The notes: generated by a model not told the origin, from the letters alone. Counted from the first letter of the stretch, positions 35,277-44,512 are shown. The stretch: DNA of 64,000 nt from NCEH01 sp040049195 (GCF_040049195.1 NZ_JBDZDL010000007.1), one strand, 5' to 3'. Translations and numbers: made by a program.

Positions 35277-36662
35277 TTAGAGGTAGGTGTCGTATTCGAG
35301 CGGCAGGATGACGCGGCTGAAGGCGTCCAGCTCGGCCTGTTTCATCACCGCATACACCCGGCGATATTCCTCTCCGAACGCACGCGCGATGAAATCGGAA
35401 GCGGCGAACCGCTGCACCGCCTCGGCCATGGAGGGGGAGAGGCGGGGCACATCATAATCATAGGCATTGCCGACGAGCGGCTCCGGCGGCTCGATCTGCG
35501 CTTCGATGCCCTCCAGAATGCCCGCGAGAATGCCCGCCAGAACCAGATGCGGGTGGGCTTCCGCTCCCGCGATGCGATGCTCCAGGCGCTTGGCCTGAGG
35601 CGGACCGTTGGGCACGCGCACCGCCACCGAGCGGTTATCGTAGCCCCACGTGATGCCGGTCGGCGCATAAGAGCCGGGCACGAGGCGGCGATAGCCATTG
35701 TAGCTCGGCACGAACAGCAGCGTCGCATCCGCCATGGTGGAGAGCAGCCCGCCGGCGCCGTGCCGCAGCAGCCGGTCCCCCTCCCCGCCCTCGCGCGCGA
35801 ACACGTTGCGGCCGTCGCGATCCAGCAGGCTCACATGCACATGCATGCCGTTGCCGGCGAAATCCGCCAGCGGCTTGGCCATGAAGGTGGCGCGCAGCCC
35901 ATGCTTGCGGGCGACCCCCTCGATGGCCCGGCGCAGGAGGATGGCGTCGTCCGCCGCCTTGAGGGCGTCGGCACGATGATAGAGATTGACCTCGAACTGG
36001 CCCGGGGCGGCTTCCGAGATCACTGTGTCGGTGGGCAGCCCCTGGGCCTCCGCCGACGCGCGCATGTCGTGCAGCACCGGGGCGAACGCGTCGAGATCGG
36101 ACATGGCATACATGTTCTGCCGCGCCTGCCCGGTGGCGGGAAACACCGGCTCCGGGGCGGCGCCCTCGGCACCGGGCTTGAGCAGATAGAATTCCAGCTC
36201 GAACGCGACGCAGGGCGTCAGGCCCAAAGCCGCCAGCCGGTCCACCAGCCTCGCCAATTGCTGGCGCGGATCGAGAATCCAGGGCGTGCCATCGGGTTCG
36301 TGCATGGTGATGAGCACTTGAGCAGCCGCGCGCGGCGACCACGGCACCGGCTTCAGCGTGCCGGGCACCGGCCAGCACAACCCATCCTTGTCGCCGGTCT
36401 CCAGATGAATGCCCGTCTCCGCGACCTCGCAGCCCCACACGTCCAAGCCGAAGATCGAGAGCGGGATCGGCACGCCGCTGTCCCAGACCTTGCTGAGCGC
36501 GTGGCCGGGAAGCCATTTGCCCCGCAGCACGCCGCTGGTGTCCGGCAGGAGCACTTCGACGATCTCGGGCACCCCGTGGACTTCCACATAAGCGTCGGCC
36601 TCGCCGAGGGGGGCGGCCCGGGTCGCATCGTGAGGAAGGGTGCCGGCTTTTGAACGCTGCAT
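35277..36662 (-). CDS. Glutamine-synthetase family ligase (gamma-glutamylpolyamine type)
   Basis: The 461-residue product has the GlnA beta-Grasp and catalytic domains (FELEFYLL, NGMHVHVSLLDRDG, EHRIAGAEAHPHLVLAGILA). It lacks the adenylylation-site loop of housekeeping GlnA and resembles PuuA/GlnA3-type enzymes that join glutamate to putrescine or another amine. TAGGAG precedes the ATG at 36662. No other polyamine-utilisation gene (puuB, puuC, puuD) is adjacent, so the substrate cannot be fixed from context. The gene stands alone between the autotransporter and a divergent two-component cluster. Confidence 0.85.
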   Translation of the reverse strand: MQRSKAGTLPHDATRAAPLGEADAYVEVHGVPEIVEVLLPDTSGVLRGKWLPGHALSKVWDSGVPIPLSIFGLDVWGCEVAETGIHLETGDKDGLCWPVPGTLKPVPWSPRAAAQVLITMHEPDGTPWILDPRQQLARLVDRLAALGLTPCVAFELEFYLLKPGAEGAAPEPVFPATGQARQNMYAMSDLDAFAPVLHDMRASAEAQGLPTDTVISEAAPGQFEVNLYHRADALKAADDAILLRRAIEGVARKHGLRATFMAKPLADFAGNGMHVHVSLLDRDGRNVFAREGGEGDRLLRHGAGGLLSTMADATLLFVPSYNGYRRLVPGSYAPTGITWGYDNRSVAVRVPNGPPQAKRLEHRIAGAEAHPHLVLAGILAGILEGIEAQIEPPEPLVGNAYDYDVPRLSPSMAEAVQRFAASDFIARAFGEEYRRVYAVMKQAELDAFSRVILPLEYDTYL

Positions 36663-36901
36663 GATACTCCTACTTGCAATGAGATCGTGCGCTTATCCAA
36701 GCGCGTCGGCGCGGAACCTACAAGCTGTGCCTCTGCTTTTATTTTCACCTGCCTGCAACTTCCTGGGCCGAGCGTTGTTTCCAGAGGAGCGAATGCGCTA
36801 TTCTTGGACCAACCGGGGCTGGGAACTCGCACGCTCGCCCGTTCCTGCTGCGCACATTTCGCCGTGCGCGATCGCCGCCACGTCGCACGGAGATCCGGTC
36901 T

Positions 36902-38410
36902 TTGACGTTCCTGCCCCTCCTCGAGCCGCTGCGGCGGACCCGCGGTTTCAGCCAATCTCTGGTTCTCGCCCTCGGTTTCGTGGTTCTCATCGCCATCAGC
37001 GCAGCCTCCATCTGGCTGGTGAACCGGGCAAAGGAAGACGCGGCGCAGGTCAGCCATACGCTGCGGGTGGAGAACACGCTCTCCCAGGTGCAGATCATGG
37101 TGCGGCGTGCGGAGAGCGCGCAGCGCGGATATCTGCTGACCGGGGATGCCAGCTATCTGGAGTTCTTCGAGGAGACCCTCTCACAGGTCGTGCCCACCCT
37201 CCTTCAGGCCCGCGCCAGCACGGCGGACAATGCCGATCGCCAGAAGGCGCTCTCGAACCTTGAGCCGGACATCAGCCAGAAGCTGGCGGAGCTGCGCCAG
37301 ACCGTTGAAATGTACAAGGCGGGCGACGCGAAAGGCGCGCTGCAGATCGTGCGCACCGACCGCGGCGAAGCCCTGATGCGCGATATCACCACGCAGATCG
37401 AGCACATGAAGGACCAGGAGGAGCGGCTTCTGGCCCAACGCACCACCTCTTCCAACCAGACGAGCTTGTGGCTGCTGCTGGTGAATCTCGTCGGCGTGGT
37501 GACGATCATCGGCCTTGCCGGCCTCTCCATGCATCTGGTCCAGCGCAACACCGCCGCCTTGCGCGAGGCGCACACGGATGTCGCCAACGCGAACCAAAGC
37601 CTGGAACGGCGCGTGCTGGAACGCACCGCGGACCTCCAGGAGGCCAATAACGAGATTCAGAGCTTCGCCTACATCGTGAGCCACGACCTGCGCTCGCCGC
37701 TGGTGAACATCATGGGCTTCACGAGCGAGCTGGAGGCGCTGCGCACCGATTTGTTCGATCGCCTCGCCGACCTGAGGCAAAAAGCCAACGATACGGACAC
37801 GGAGCGCGATGCCGAACTCGGCCGCGATTTTGAGGAGGCGTTCGGCTTCATCAAGGCGTCCATCACCAAGATGGACCGGCTTATCAAGGCGATTCTCGAC
37901 CTGTCCCGCCAGGGGCGGGCGGAGTTTCATCCCGTGCCGGTGGACGTTGCGCTGCTCGTCCAGAACATCGGCGCCACCATGGCGCATCAATTGCTGGAAC
38001 GCGACGCCACCCTCAAGTTCGGTCCGCTGCCTTCGATCGTGAGCGATCGCCTCGCGCTCGAGCAGATTTTCACCAATCTCATCGACAACGCGGTAAAATA
38101 CTTGCGGGTCGATGTTCCGGGGCGCATCGAGATTTCCGCCAGCGAGACCCCTGGCTATGTCACCTATCTGGTGAGCGATAACGGGCGCGGCATCGATCCG
38201 CGGGACAAAGTCCGGGTCTTTGAACTGTTCCGCCGGTCAGGGCCTCAGGATCGCCCCGGAGAAGGCATCGGACTTGCCCATGTGCGCACCTTGGTGCGAC
38301 GAATGGGCGGAGCGATTATCATGGATTCGGAACTGGGCCGGGGCACGACCTTCAAGGTCACGTTGCCGCGTCGCCTCGTCCTGAGCGCCGAAGAGGAAAA
38401 GCATGACTGA
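36902..38410 (+). CDS. CHASE3-domain sensor histidine kinase
   Basis: This 502-residue membrane kinase has a first membrane helix (about 19-40), a periplasmic CHASE3 four-helix sensor (about 42-185; typical RRAESAQRGYLLTGD), a second helix (about 187-210), a coiled coil, a HisKA domain with FAYIVSHDLRSPLVNI (phospho-His near 260) and a HATPase_c domain (NLIDNAVKYL, DNGRGI, GEGIGLAHV). The start is TTG 36902 with GGAG upstream. Its last 8 bases overlap the response-regulator gene, so the two are translationally coupled. The signal is unknown. Confidence 0.92.
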   Translation: MTFLPLLEPLRRTRGFSQSLVLALGFVVLIAISAASIWLVNRAKEDAAQVSHTLRVENTLSQVQIMVRRAESAQRGYLLTGDASYLEFFEETLSQVVPTLLQARASTADNADRQKALSNLEPDISQKLAELRQTVEMYKAGDAKGALQIVRTDRGEALMRDITTQIEHMKDQEERLLAQRTTSSNQTSLWLLLVNLVGVVTIIGLAGLSMHLVQRNTAALREAHTDVANANQSLERRVLERTADLQEANNEIQSFAYIVSHDLRSPLVNIMGFTSELEALRTDLFDRLADLRQKANDTDTERDAELGRDFEEAFGFIKASITKMDRLIKAILDLSRQGRAEFHPVPVDVALLVQNIGATMAHQLLERDATLKFGPLPSIVSDRLALEQIFTNLIDNAVKYLRVDVPGRIEISASETPGYVTYLVSDNGRGIDPRDKVRVFELFRRSGPQDRPGEGIGLAHVRTLVRRMGGAIIMDSELGRGTTFKVTLPRRLVLSAEEEKHD

Positions 38411-38840
38411 ACATGTCACCATCATCATGATCGAGGATGACGAAGGGCATGCTCGTCTGATCGAGAAGAATATCCGTCGCGCGGGCGTGCTGAACGAGAT
38501 TCTCCCGTTCACCGACGGCACGAGCGCGGTCAACTTCCTGTTCGGCCCCGATGGCACCGCCGCGCAGAACGCCGGCCGCGCGTTGCTTGTGCTTCTGGAT
38601 CTCAACCTGCCGGACATGACCGGGGTCGATATTCTCAAGCGCATCAAGGAGAACGAGCATTTGCGGCTGTCGCCCGTGGTGGTTCTCACGACCACCGACG
38701 ACAAGGTGGAGATCCAGCGCTGCTACGACCTTGGCGCCAATGTGTATGTGACCAAACCGGTCAATTACGAGAATTTCGCGAACGCGATCCGTCAGTTGGG
38801 CCTATTCTTTTCCGTGATCCAGGTGCCGAAGGCCAAGTGA
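38403..38840 (+). CDS. Stand-alone response regulator
   Basis: The 145-residue protein is a single receiver domain of the Rcp1/phytochrome-partner type: IIMIEDDEGHARLIEKNIRR (acidic pocket), the phospho-acceptor in LLDLNLPDMTG (about residue 67), LTTTDD and YVTKPVNYENF (conserved Thr and Lys). It has no output domain, so it must work through protein contacts, perhaps passing phosphate from the CHASE3 kinase onward. It overlaps the kinase gene by 8 bases and the next gene by one. Confidence 0.93.
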   Translation: MTEHVTIIMIEDDEGHARLIEKNIRRAGVLNEILPFTDGTSAVNFLFGPDGTAAQNAGRALLVLLDLNLPDMTGVDILKRIKENEHLRLSPVVVLTTTDDKVEIQRCYDLGANVYVTKPVNYENFANAIRQLGLFFSVIQVPKAK

Positions 38841-39970
38841 TGCCCGACGCGGCGCAGCCCGATGATGACTTGAGGCATGCACGCGAAGCCGCCGCGTCGA
38901 CGGACGCGGTGCGGGTGCTTTATGTCGACGATGATCCCGGCCTCGGGCGCCTGGTGCAGCGCCAGCTCGGGCGGCTCGGCTATGTGGTGGAAACCGCAAC
39001 CTCCGGTACTGAAGGCCTGGCGCGATTGGCCCAGGGCGGCATCCACGTGGTCGCTCTCGACCATTACATGCCGGGACAGGACGGCCTGGAAACCCTCGCC
39101 TCCATCCGCGCGCTGCCTGATCCGCCGCCCGTGGTCTATGTGACGGGCACGCAGGAAAGCCGCATCGCGGTCGCCGCCCTCAAGGCGGGTGCGACCGACT
39201 ATGTGGTGAAGGAAATCCAGGGCGACTTCATCGAATTGCTGCGCTCGGCCATCGCCGCCGCGCTCGACGCGGTGAAGATGCGCAAGGCCCACGAAGCGGC
39301 CGAAGCGGAAATCCGCGCCGCGCGCGACCGGTTCGAGGCGCTCGCCGCCGAACGCGCGCTATTGCTGCGGGAGATGAACCACCGGGTCGGTAACTCCCTG
39401 CAGATCATCGTTTCCCTGCTGCACGTCCAGGCCGGAGCCACCGAGAATCTGGAAGTCCAGGAAGCGCTGAACGCTGCCCGGGGGCGTGTCGCGGCGGTCG
39501 CCCAGGTACATCGCCGGCTTTATACGTCGGACCAGGTCACGACGGTTGCGGCGGACCAGTATCTATCCTCGTTGCTGGACGATCTCCAGATTTCCGCCAA
39601 GCATGCCGAATTCGGCGTCACGCTCTCGATCGAGGCCGATCACATCGAGATTGACCCGGATCGCGCCGTGGCCATCGGGGTGATCGTGACGGAATTGGTA
39701 ATCAACGCCTCGAAATATGCCTATCCCGGCGGCTCCGGCCCGGTGCGGGTCGAGTTGCGGAACGCGGGCGACGAGATCCTGCTGGCGGTTGAGGACGACG
39801 GGGCGGGCATGTCGCCGGATTTGGCAGCTCAGTCCAACGGACTCGGCAACCGCATCGTGCGGGCCATGTCCAACAAGCTGGGCGCGGACCTCGCGTTTGA
39901 ACCGCGCGCCCAGGGCACGCGGGTCTCTCTTCGGTTCGCGCGCGCCACGCCGGCAACGGCGGGGTTCTAG
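38840..39970 (+). CDS. Hybrid protein: receiver domain fused to HisKA_2/HWE-type histidine kinase
   Basis: The 376-residue soluble protein has an N-terminal receiver (about 22-140: VLYVDDDPGLGRLVQRQLG, acceptor D74 in ALDHYMPGQDG), a coiled linker and a HisKA_2-type kinase (about 170-370: LLREMNHRVGNSLQIIVSLL with the phospho-His near 180, TELVINASKYAYP, DDGAGM, GLGNRIVRAMS). It has no sensor domain, so the receiver probably gates the kinase. Kinases of this kind in alphaproteobacteria often feed PhyR in the general stress response, but no phyR, nepR or ecfG is in the window. The ATG at 38840 shares its A with the previous stop codon. Confidence 0.92.
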   Translation: MPDAAQPDDDLRHAREAAASTDAVRVLYVDDDPGLGRLVQRQLGRLGYVVETATSGTEGLARLAQGGIHVVALDHYMPGQDGLETLASIRALPDPPPVVYVTGTQESRIAVAALKAGATDYVVKEIQGDFIELLRSAIAAALDAVKMRKAHEAAEAEIRAARDRFEALAAERALLLREMNHRVGNSLQIIVSLLHVQAGATENLEVQEALNAARGRVAAVAQVHRRLYTSDQVTTVAADQYLSSLLDDLQISAKHAEFGVTLSIEADHIEIDPDRAVAIGVIVTELVINASKYAYPGGSGPVRVELRNAGDEILLAVEDDGAGMSPDLAAQSNGLGNRIVRAMSNKLGADLAFEPRAQGTRVSLRFARATPATAGF

Positions 39971-40023
39971 CCCCTCAGAGCCACCCCGCCCGGCGCTGGC
40001 ATCGCTGCTGTGTGGCGGGTGCT

Positions 40024-40365
40024 TCAGCCCTGCTCGGTCGGGAAGCCGGCCTGCTTCCAGCCGAGAATCCCGCCTTGCATGTGCTCTTCCAGCGGGAGGC
40101 CCGAAGCCTGCACGATGGCCGCCGCGCGTTGCGAACGCTGGCCCGAGCGGCAGGAGAAGACGATCCGCTTGCCCTGCGCTTCCGGCAAGGCCGTGGGGTC
40201 GAAAGTGGAGAGCGGCATCAGCACGGCATGCGGAATGCGCTCGGCACGCGTTTCATCTGGCTCCCGCACATCCACCAGGAGGATGCTGCCATCCTCCATG
40301 CCGGCCTTGACCTCGGCGGGGGTGAGATGGGTGATGCTGCCGCCGAAGGGATTGGTTTCGCTCAT
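40024..40365 (-). CDS. Single-domain rhodanese-like protein
   Basis: The 113-residue cytoplasmic protein has the rhodanese core (HLTPAEVKAGMEDGSILLVD, VREPDETRAERIPHA) and an active-site loop with the catalytic cysteine in VFSCRSGQRS. Such proteins carry persulfide sulfur; the acceptor is unknown. I chose ATG 40365 (MSETNPFGG), since the longer frame adds only unrelated sequence. It follows chrA by 88 bp on the same strand and is probably cotranscribed. Confidence 0.88.
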   Translation of the reverse strand: MSETNPFGGSITHLTPAEVKAGMEDGSILLVDVREPDETRAERIPHAVLMPLSTFDPTALPEAQGKRIVFSCRSGQRSQRAAAIVQASGLPLEEHMQGGILGWKQAGFPTEQG

Positions 40366-40453
40366 GAGATCGGTCCTGGAAAAATATGAAAGTGGCGAAG
40401 CGCGCGGCCGCGCGCAAGGCCCAGATCGAGCCGCAGCATTCCGGCACTGCGCT

Positions 40454-41662
40454 TTAAAGCACAAGGGCACCGGCCACGGCGGCGAGGACCACTATGGCCC
40501 AGGCCGGCACCTGCCAGACGGCGAGGCCGAGATAGCATCCGGCCGCAAGGGCGAAGGCGTAAGGCCCCGTGACTCCCTCCGGCAGAACGACGGTCCATAG
40601 GGCCGCGCCCAGCAGGCCCACCACCGCCGCATTCACCCCGGCCAGCAGGCGCCGGGCTCCGGTTGCGCCGCGCAGGCGCTCCCAGAACGGCACCGCGCCC
40701 ACCACCAGCAAAGCGGACGGAGCAAAAATGGCGAGCAGCGCAATGCTCGCCCCGGCAATGCCCGAGGGCGGGCGCTGTGCGACCGCGCCCAAAAAGGCGG
40801 CGAAGGTGAACAGCGGGCCGGGCATGGCCTGCGCCGCGCCATAGCCGGCGAGGAATGCGTCCTTGGACACGAGGCCGGTGCCCACCGTCTCCGCATCCAG
40901 TAGCGGAAGCACCACGTGGCCGCCGCCGAACACCAGCGAACCGACGCGAAAGAAACGCTCCGCCAGATCCCAGCCGCCCGCGTGGGTCAGGCCGGCGGCG
41001 AGAGGCAGGAGCAGCAGAGCGGCGCCGAACAGAACCAGGGCGCAGATTGCCATGCGGCGCGAAATACCGAGCGGCGGAAAAGGTTCGGCAGCCGCACCGG
41101 TTACCGAATGGAGCGCGAGATAGCCGGCGAGCGCCCCGAGCGCGATGGCGAGCAATTGCCCCCCGCTGCCGGGCAGGCAGACCGCCAGGATGGCGGCGCA
41201 GAGCGCAATGGACGTGGTGCGCTTTTCCGGGCAGAGGCTGCGCGCCATGCCAAGCACCGCATGGCATACGACGGCCGCGGCCGCCGCCTTCAGCCCTGCC
41301 ACCCAGCCTGCACCGCCGAGCCCGTCCACGCCCTCGAGCGCGAAGGCGAATGCAACCATGAGGACGGCGGACGGCAAGGTGAAGCCGATGAAGGCCAGGC
41401 ACATGCCGGGCAAGCCTCCCCGCATCAGCCCCACCGCCATGCTGACCTGGCTCGACGCCGGCCCCGGCAGGAACTGGCAGAGGGCGACCAGATCGGCATA
41501 GGCGCGATCCGTCAGCCAGGCCCGGCGCACAACGAATTCCTCACGGAAATAACCGAGGTGGGCAATAGGCCCCCCGAAGGAGGTCAATCCCAAGCGGAGA
41601 AAAATGCCGAACATATTCAACAGTACGGACACGTTTATTACCCGCTCTGATTGTAGAGACAT
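40454..41662 (-). CDS. chrA: Chromate transporter, long-chain ChrA
   Basis: ChrA exports chromate from the cytoplasm. The 402-residue product has two homologous CHR domains. The first carries TSFGGPIAHLGYFREEFV and CQFLPGPASSQVSMAVG, and the second VFGGGHVVLPLLDAE and AQAMPGPLFTFAAFLGA. I chose ATG 41662 with AGGGG six bases upstream. No chrB or chrF regulator is adjacent. A 15-bp palindrome (41836-41850) lies 174 bp upstream. Confidence 0.93.
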   Translation of the reverse strand: MSLQSERVINVSVLLNMFGIFLRLGLTSFGGPIAHLGYFREEFVVRRAWLTDRAYADLVALCQFLPGPASSQVSMAVGLMRGGLPGMCLAFIGFTLPSAVLMVAFAFALEGVDGLGGAGWVAGLKAAAAAVVCHAVLGMARSLCPEKRTTSIALCAAILAVCLPGSGGQLLAIALGALAGYLALHSVTGAAAEPFPPLGISRRMAICALVLFGAALLLLPLAAGLTHAGGWDLAERFFRVGSLVFGGGHVVLPLLDAETVGTGLVSKDAFLAGYGAAQAMPGPLFTFAAFLGAVAQRPPSGIAGASIALLAIFAPSALLVVGAVPFWERLRGATGARRLLAGVNAAVVGLLGAALWTVVLPEGVTGPYAFALAAGCYLGLAVWQVPAWAIVVLAAVAGALVL

Positions 41663-41835
41663 ATTACCCCTGATGCCGTGAAACGCGTGTGACCCGCCGT
41701 CTCGCGTTCCGTTGGGAGAAGGCAGAAAACCGCTCCGTCCTTGAATGAAAACAACAGGCTGAGGCAAGCCATCCCGTCTCGAAACACGTGCCCGGCGCTC
41801 AATTCTTTACATTATTACCTCTAATGAACTCGATC

Positions 41836-41850
41836 TGAGCGGTCCGCTCA
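41836..41850. promoter_or_regulatory. 15-bp palindrome upstream of chrA
   Basis: TGAGCGG-T-CCGCTCA is a perfect inverted repeat in the noncoding gap between chrA and meaB. It may be an operator, but no regulator gene is adjacent. Confidence 0.35.
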
Positions 41851-42027
41851 TCTCTCGTTCATGTTGAGCTTGGTACATTAGAACCAACAAATAATGCTAC
41901 CTCTTGCATCCACGCGTTGCATGACGATGGGCAGGACGGCCCCAGGGGTTGCCGCTCCATCGTTTCCCGCCTTGGCCATGACGGAGCTATTGATCGGCTC
42001 GTTCCCCCGCACGTGTCCGATCAATGG

Positions 42028-42058
42028 AAAGGCGTCGGCGTAAGCCGGCGCCTTTTTA
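42028..42058 (+). terminator. Orphan intrinsic terminator before meaB
   Basis: AAAGGCGTCGGC (42028-42039) pairs with GCCGGCGCC plus TTT (42044-42055, one T-G wobble) around GTAA and runs into five T residues. No plus-strand gene lies directly upstream, so it may end a small RNA. Confidence 0.75.
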
Positions 42059-42107
42059 TTTGGGCGCCCGTTTCTGCCGGACGGGAGCATGCTTTAGACT
42101 TCCCACC

Positions 42108-43043
42108 ATGTCTGTCCATATTCCCCAGATTCCCGATCTTGAAACCTTGCGCGCCGGCGGCAAGCGGGCGCTGGCACAGGCGCTGGCTGCCGTGGAGACC
42201 CAGCGCGGCAAGCCGCCCCTGGTGGCCTTGCTGGACCGCGCCGCCCGCGAGCCGAAGGCGCTCGTGCTTGGCCTGACCGGCCCGCCGGGGGTGGGCAAAT
42301 CCACGCTCACCAATGCGCTGGTACGCCGAGCCCGCACGGCGGGCCGCACGGTCGCGGTGCTGGCGGTCGATCCCTCCTCGCGCCGCACCGGCGGTGCGCT
42401 CCTGGGCGATCGGGCGCGGATCCAGACCGACCCGGAAGATCGCGGCGTGTTCGTGCGGTCCATGGCGGCACGCGACCGGCTGGGCGGCCTTTCGGATGAT
42501 GCGGTGGCGGCGGTGGTGCTGATGCGCGCCGTGTTCGATCTCGTGATCGTCGAGACCGTCGGCGTCGGCCAATCGGAGGCGGACATCGGGCTCGTGGCCG
42601 ACAGCGTGGTCCTGTGCATCCAGCCGGCCTCGGGCGACAGCCTTCAGTTCATGAAGGCAGGCGTGATGGAATTGCCCGACATCATCGTGGTCACCAAGGC
42701 GGACATGGCCGATATCGCGCGGCGCGCGGCGGCCGACGTCAGCGGCGCGCTCTCGCTGAGCGGCCTGCCGTCGCAATGGACGGTGCCGGTCATTCGCCTC
42801 TCCGCAGCGAGCGGCGAGGGGCTGGAGGCGTTCGACGCCGCGCTTGCCGCGCACCAGGCGCATCTGGCGGTGGACGGCCGGCTGGCGGCGCAGCGGGCGG
42901 GGCAAGAACAGCAGTGGGTGGAGGAGGCGATTCGCCTGCGATTCGGCACCGAGGGGCTCGCCCTCGCCCGCAAAATCGCGGTTTCCGCGACCGGGCCCTT
43001 CAGCCGGGAAGCGGCATTTGCGGCGCGCTTAACCCGCTCGTAA
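42108..43043 (+). CDS. meaB: MeaB/ArgK-family GTPase (methylmalonyl-CoA mutase chaperone)
   Basis: MeaB-type G proteins load and protect the B12 cofactor of methylmalonyl-CoA mutase. The 311-residue product has Walker A GPPGVGKST (about 64-72), the switch region VDPSSRRTGGALLGDRARI, the Walker B/G3-like ETVGVGQSE and the guanine-specificity motif TKAD. I chose ATG 42108 (MSVHIPQIPD); there is no strong ribosome-binding site. The mutase itself is not in the window. Confidence 0.93.
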   Translation: MSVHIPQIPDLETLRAGGKRALAQALAAVETQRGKPPLVALLDRAAREPKALVLGLTGPPGVGKSTLTNALVRRARTAGRTVAVLAVDPSSRRTGGALLGDRARIQTDPEDRGVFVRSMAARDRLGGLSDDAVAAVVLMRAVFDLVIVETVGVGQSEADIGLVADSVVLCIQPASGDSLQFMKAGVMELPDIIVVTKADMADIARRAAADVSGALSLSGLPSQWTVPVIRLSAASGEGLEAFDAALAAHQAHLAVDGRLAAQRAGQEQQWVEEAIRLRFGTEGLALARKIAVSATGPFSREAAFAARLTRS

Positions 43044-43110
43044 GGTTGATAAGTGATTTTTCTCTCCAGGCGTCGGCGTTCGTTCGCTGGCTTCCTGTGA
43101 GGGCGATCCC

Positions 43111-44427
43111 ATGGTTTGGTATTTCGGCGTGCGTGTGCCGGCTTGCATTCTGGCGGCGGCCGGATGCCTTGTCGCAACGGCGGCGTACCCGCAAATGCTG
43201 CCATCCGACATCTTCCTCTCCCGCGCGGCGGCCGAGCGGGCGCAGGGCGGCCTGCTCTCGGCGCCGGTTCGTGCGCTGCGCGTGGCGACGCTGGATTGGG
43301 AACCTCTTCTCGGCCCCTCCGCCCCGGATCCGGGCGCACCCCAGGCGGCGGTGCGGGTCGCGTCCGCCTCCACCACCTCTGTTCCCGCGAATGCCGACAG
43401 CACCTATGCCTATCCGCCGCCGCTGGTGCTGGGCGGCGCGCTTCCGCCCAGCGATCCCGCTGTCCTGCTCGCCGATCGGGACGAGGACCCCGAGACGCCC
43501 GCCGTGTTCGGCCCCTCGCCCAATTCAGATGGCGCCTATCTGGAACTCGCGCTCGACCAGGTGCTGAGCCTGCCGGGGCTGGACGAGGAAAGCATCGCCG
43601 CAGAAGAGGACATCCCGTCCACCTTCGGCCCCGACATGAGCGCGCTCGACACCTCCAGCGAAGCGCCGCAGGCGCTGATCTTCGGCGAGCCGCCGCCGCC
43701 GGGGGACGCTCAAGACGGCGCGGAACTGGAAGCGCCGGATATCGCCGGCCTGTCGCTCGATGCCAGCGAGGGCACGGCGCAAGGCATGCAGACCGCCCAG
43801 GACAGGCCGATCGTCCACGACCTTCGGGTGGTGTTCGGCCAGAACGGCGGGCTGTTTCCGCCCCTCCCCTTCGAATATGCCGCCCTGCCGCCCAGCGCAT
43901 CGACCTTGCCACCCATGCCGCCGGTTCCCCCGCAGGACGATGAGGCCAGCGGCGTCGTGAGCGGCCTCATGAGCGGCGACGCCAGCCCCGCCACGCGCCT
44001 TGCGCTCGCCGGCCCGGCCCGCGCGCGGGCGGAGAAATGCCTCGCCGAAGCGATCTATTTCGAGAGCCGTGGCGAACCCAAACGCGGCCAGATCGCGGTT
44101 GCCCAGGTCGTGATGAACCGGGTGTTTTCCGGCTATTATCCCAACGACGTCTGCAAGACCGTCTACCAGAACGCGCACCGCCACCTGGCCTGCCAATTCA
44201 CCTTCGCCTGCGATGACGTGAAGGATGTGATCCGCGAGCCCGATATGTGGCTGCAGGCGAAGCAGATCGCGTCCGATATGCTGGACGGCAAGCTCTGGCT
44301 TTCGAGCGTCGGCCGCGCGACGCATTATCATGCCTATTGGGTGCGGCCGAGCTGGGTGCGCGAAATGCGCAAGCTGGACCGCATCGGGGTTCACACCTTC
44401 TATCGTCCGCGCCGCTGGGACGGCTAG
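43111..44427 (+). CDS. SleB/CwlJ-type cell wall hydrolase
   Basis: The 438-residue exported protein has a hydrophobic N-terminal segment (about 7-28), then a long Pro/Ala/Asp-rich low-complexity region (about 40-300), then a Hydrolase_2 domain (about 308-438). The domain has the catalytic glutamate region CLAEAIYFESRGEPKRGQIA, VAQVVMNRVFSGYYP and CQFTFACDD, and ends with THYHAYWVRPSW and GVHTFYRP. SleB-type enzymes are lytic transglycosylases in spore formers; in alphaproteobacteria they act on periplasmic murein. GAGGG precedes the ATG at 43111. A strong bidirectional terminator follows. Confidence 0.88.
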   Translation: MVWYFGVRVPACILAAAGCLVATAAYPQMLPSDIFLSRAAAERAQGGLLSAPVRALRVATLDWEPLLGPSAPDPGAPQAAVRVASASTTSVPANADSTYAYPPPLVLGGALPPSDPAVLLADRDEDPETPAVFGPSPNSDGAYLELALDQVLSLPGLDEESIAAEEDIPSTFGPDMSALDTSSEAPQALIFGEPPPPGDAQDGAELEAPDIAGLSLDASEGTAQGMQTAQDRPIVHDLRVVFGQNGGLFPPLPFEYAALPPSASTLPPMPPVPPQDDEASGVVSGLMSGDASPATRLALAGPARARAEKCLAEAIYFESRGEPKRGQIAVAQVVMNRVFSGYYPNDVCKTVYQNAHRHLACQFTFACDDVKDVIREPDMWLQAKQIASDMLDGKLWLSSVGRATHYHAYWVRPSWVREMRKLDRIGVHTFYRPRRWDG

Positions 44428-44454
44428 GCGTTCCGATCCAGCCGCGGCGCAACG

Positions 44455-44486
44455 AAAAAGGCCCGGGAGATGCTCCCGGGCCTTTT
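44455..44486. terminator. Bidirectional terminator
   Basis: GGCCCGGGAG (44460-44469) and CTCCCGGGCC (44473-44482) pair around ATG, flanked by an A run and four T residues. It serves the hydrolase gene and, in the other direction, maeB. Confidence 0.9.
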
Positions 44487-44512
44487 CATTTCCGATCGAA
44501 GAGGCGGAACGC

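Larger units (their letters stand above)
41663..42107. other. 445-bp gap: chrA upstream region and possible small RNA
   Basis: I find no convincing protein gene. The first half is AT-richer and should hold the chrA promoter. A perfect palindrome lies at 41836-41850. On the plus strand an intrinsic terminator (42028-42058) occurs 50 bases before meaB although no annotated plus-strand gene precedes it, which suggests a short transcript of roughly 100-200 nt ending there. Confidence 0.4.

Noticed and set aside
36663..36901. Possible EcfG-type stress promoter before the CHASE3 kinase
   Set aside because: GGAAC occurs at about 36714, but no CGTT lies 16-17 bases later.
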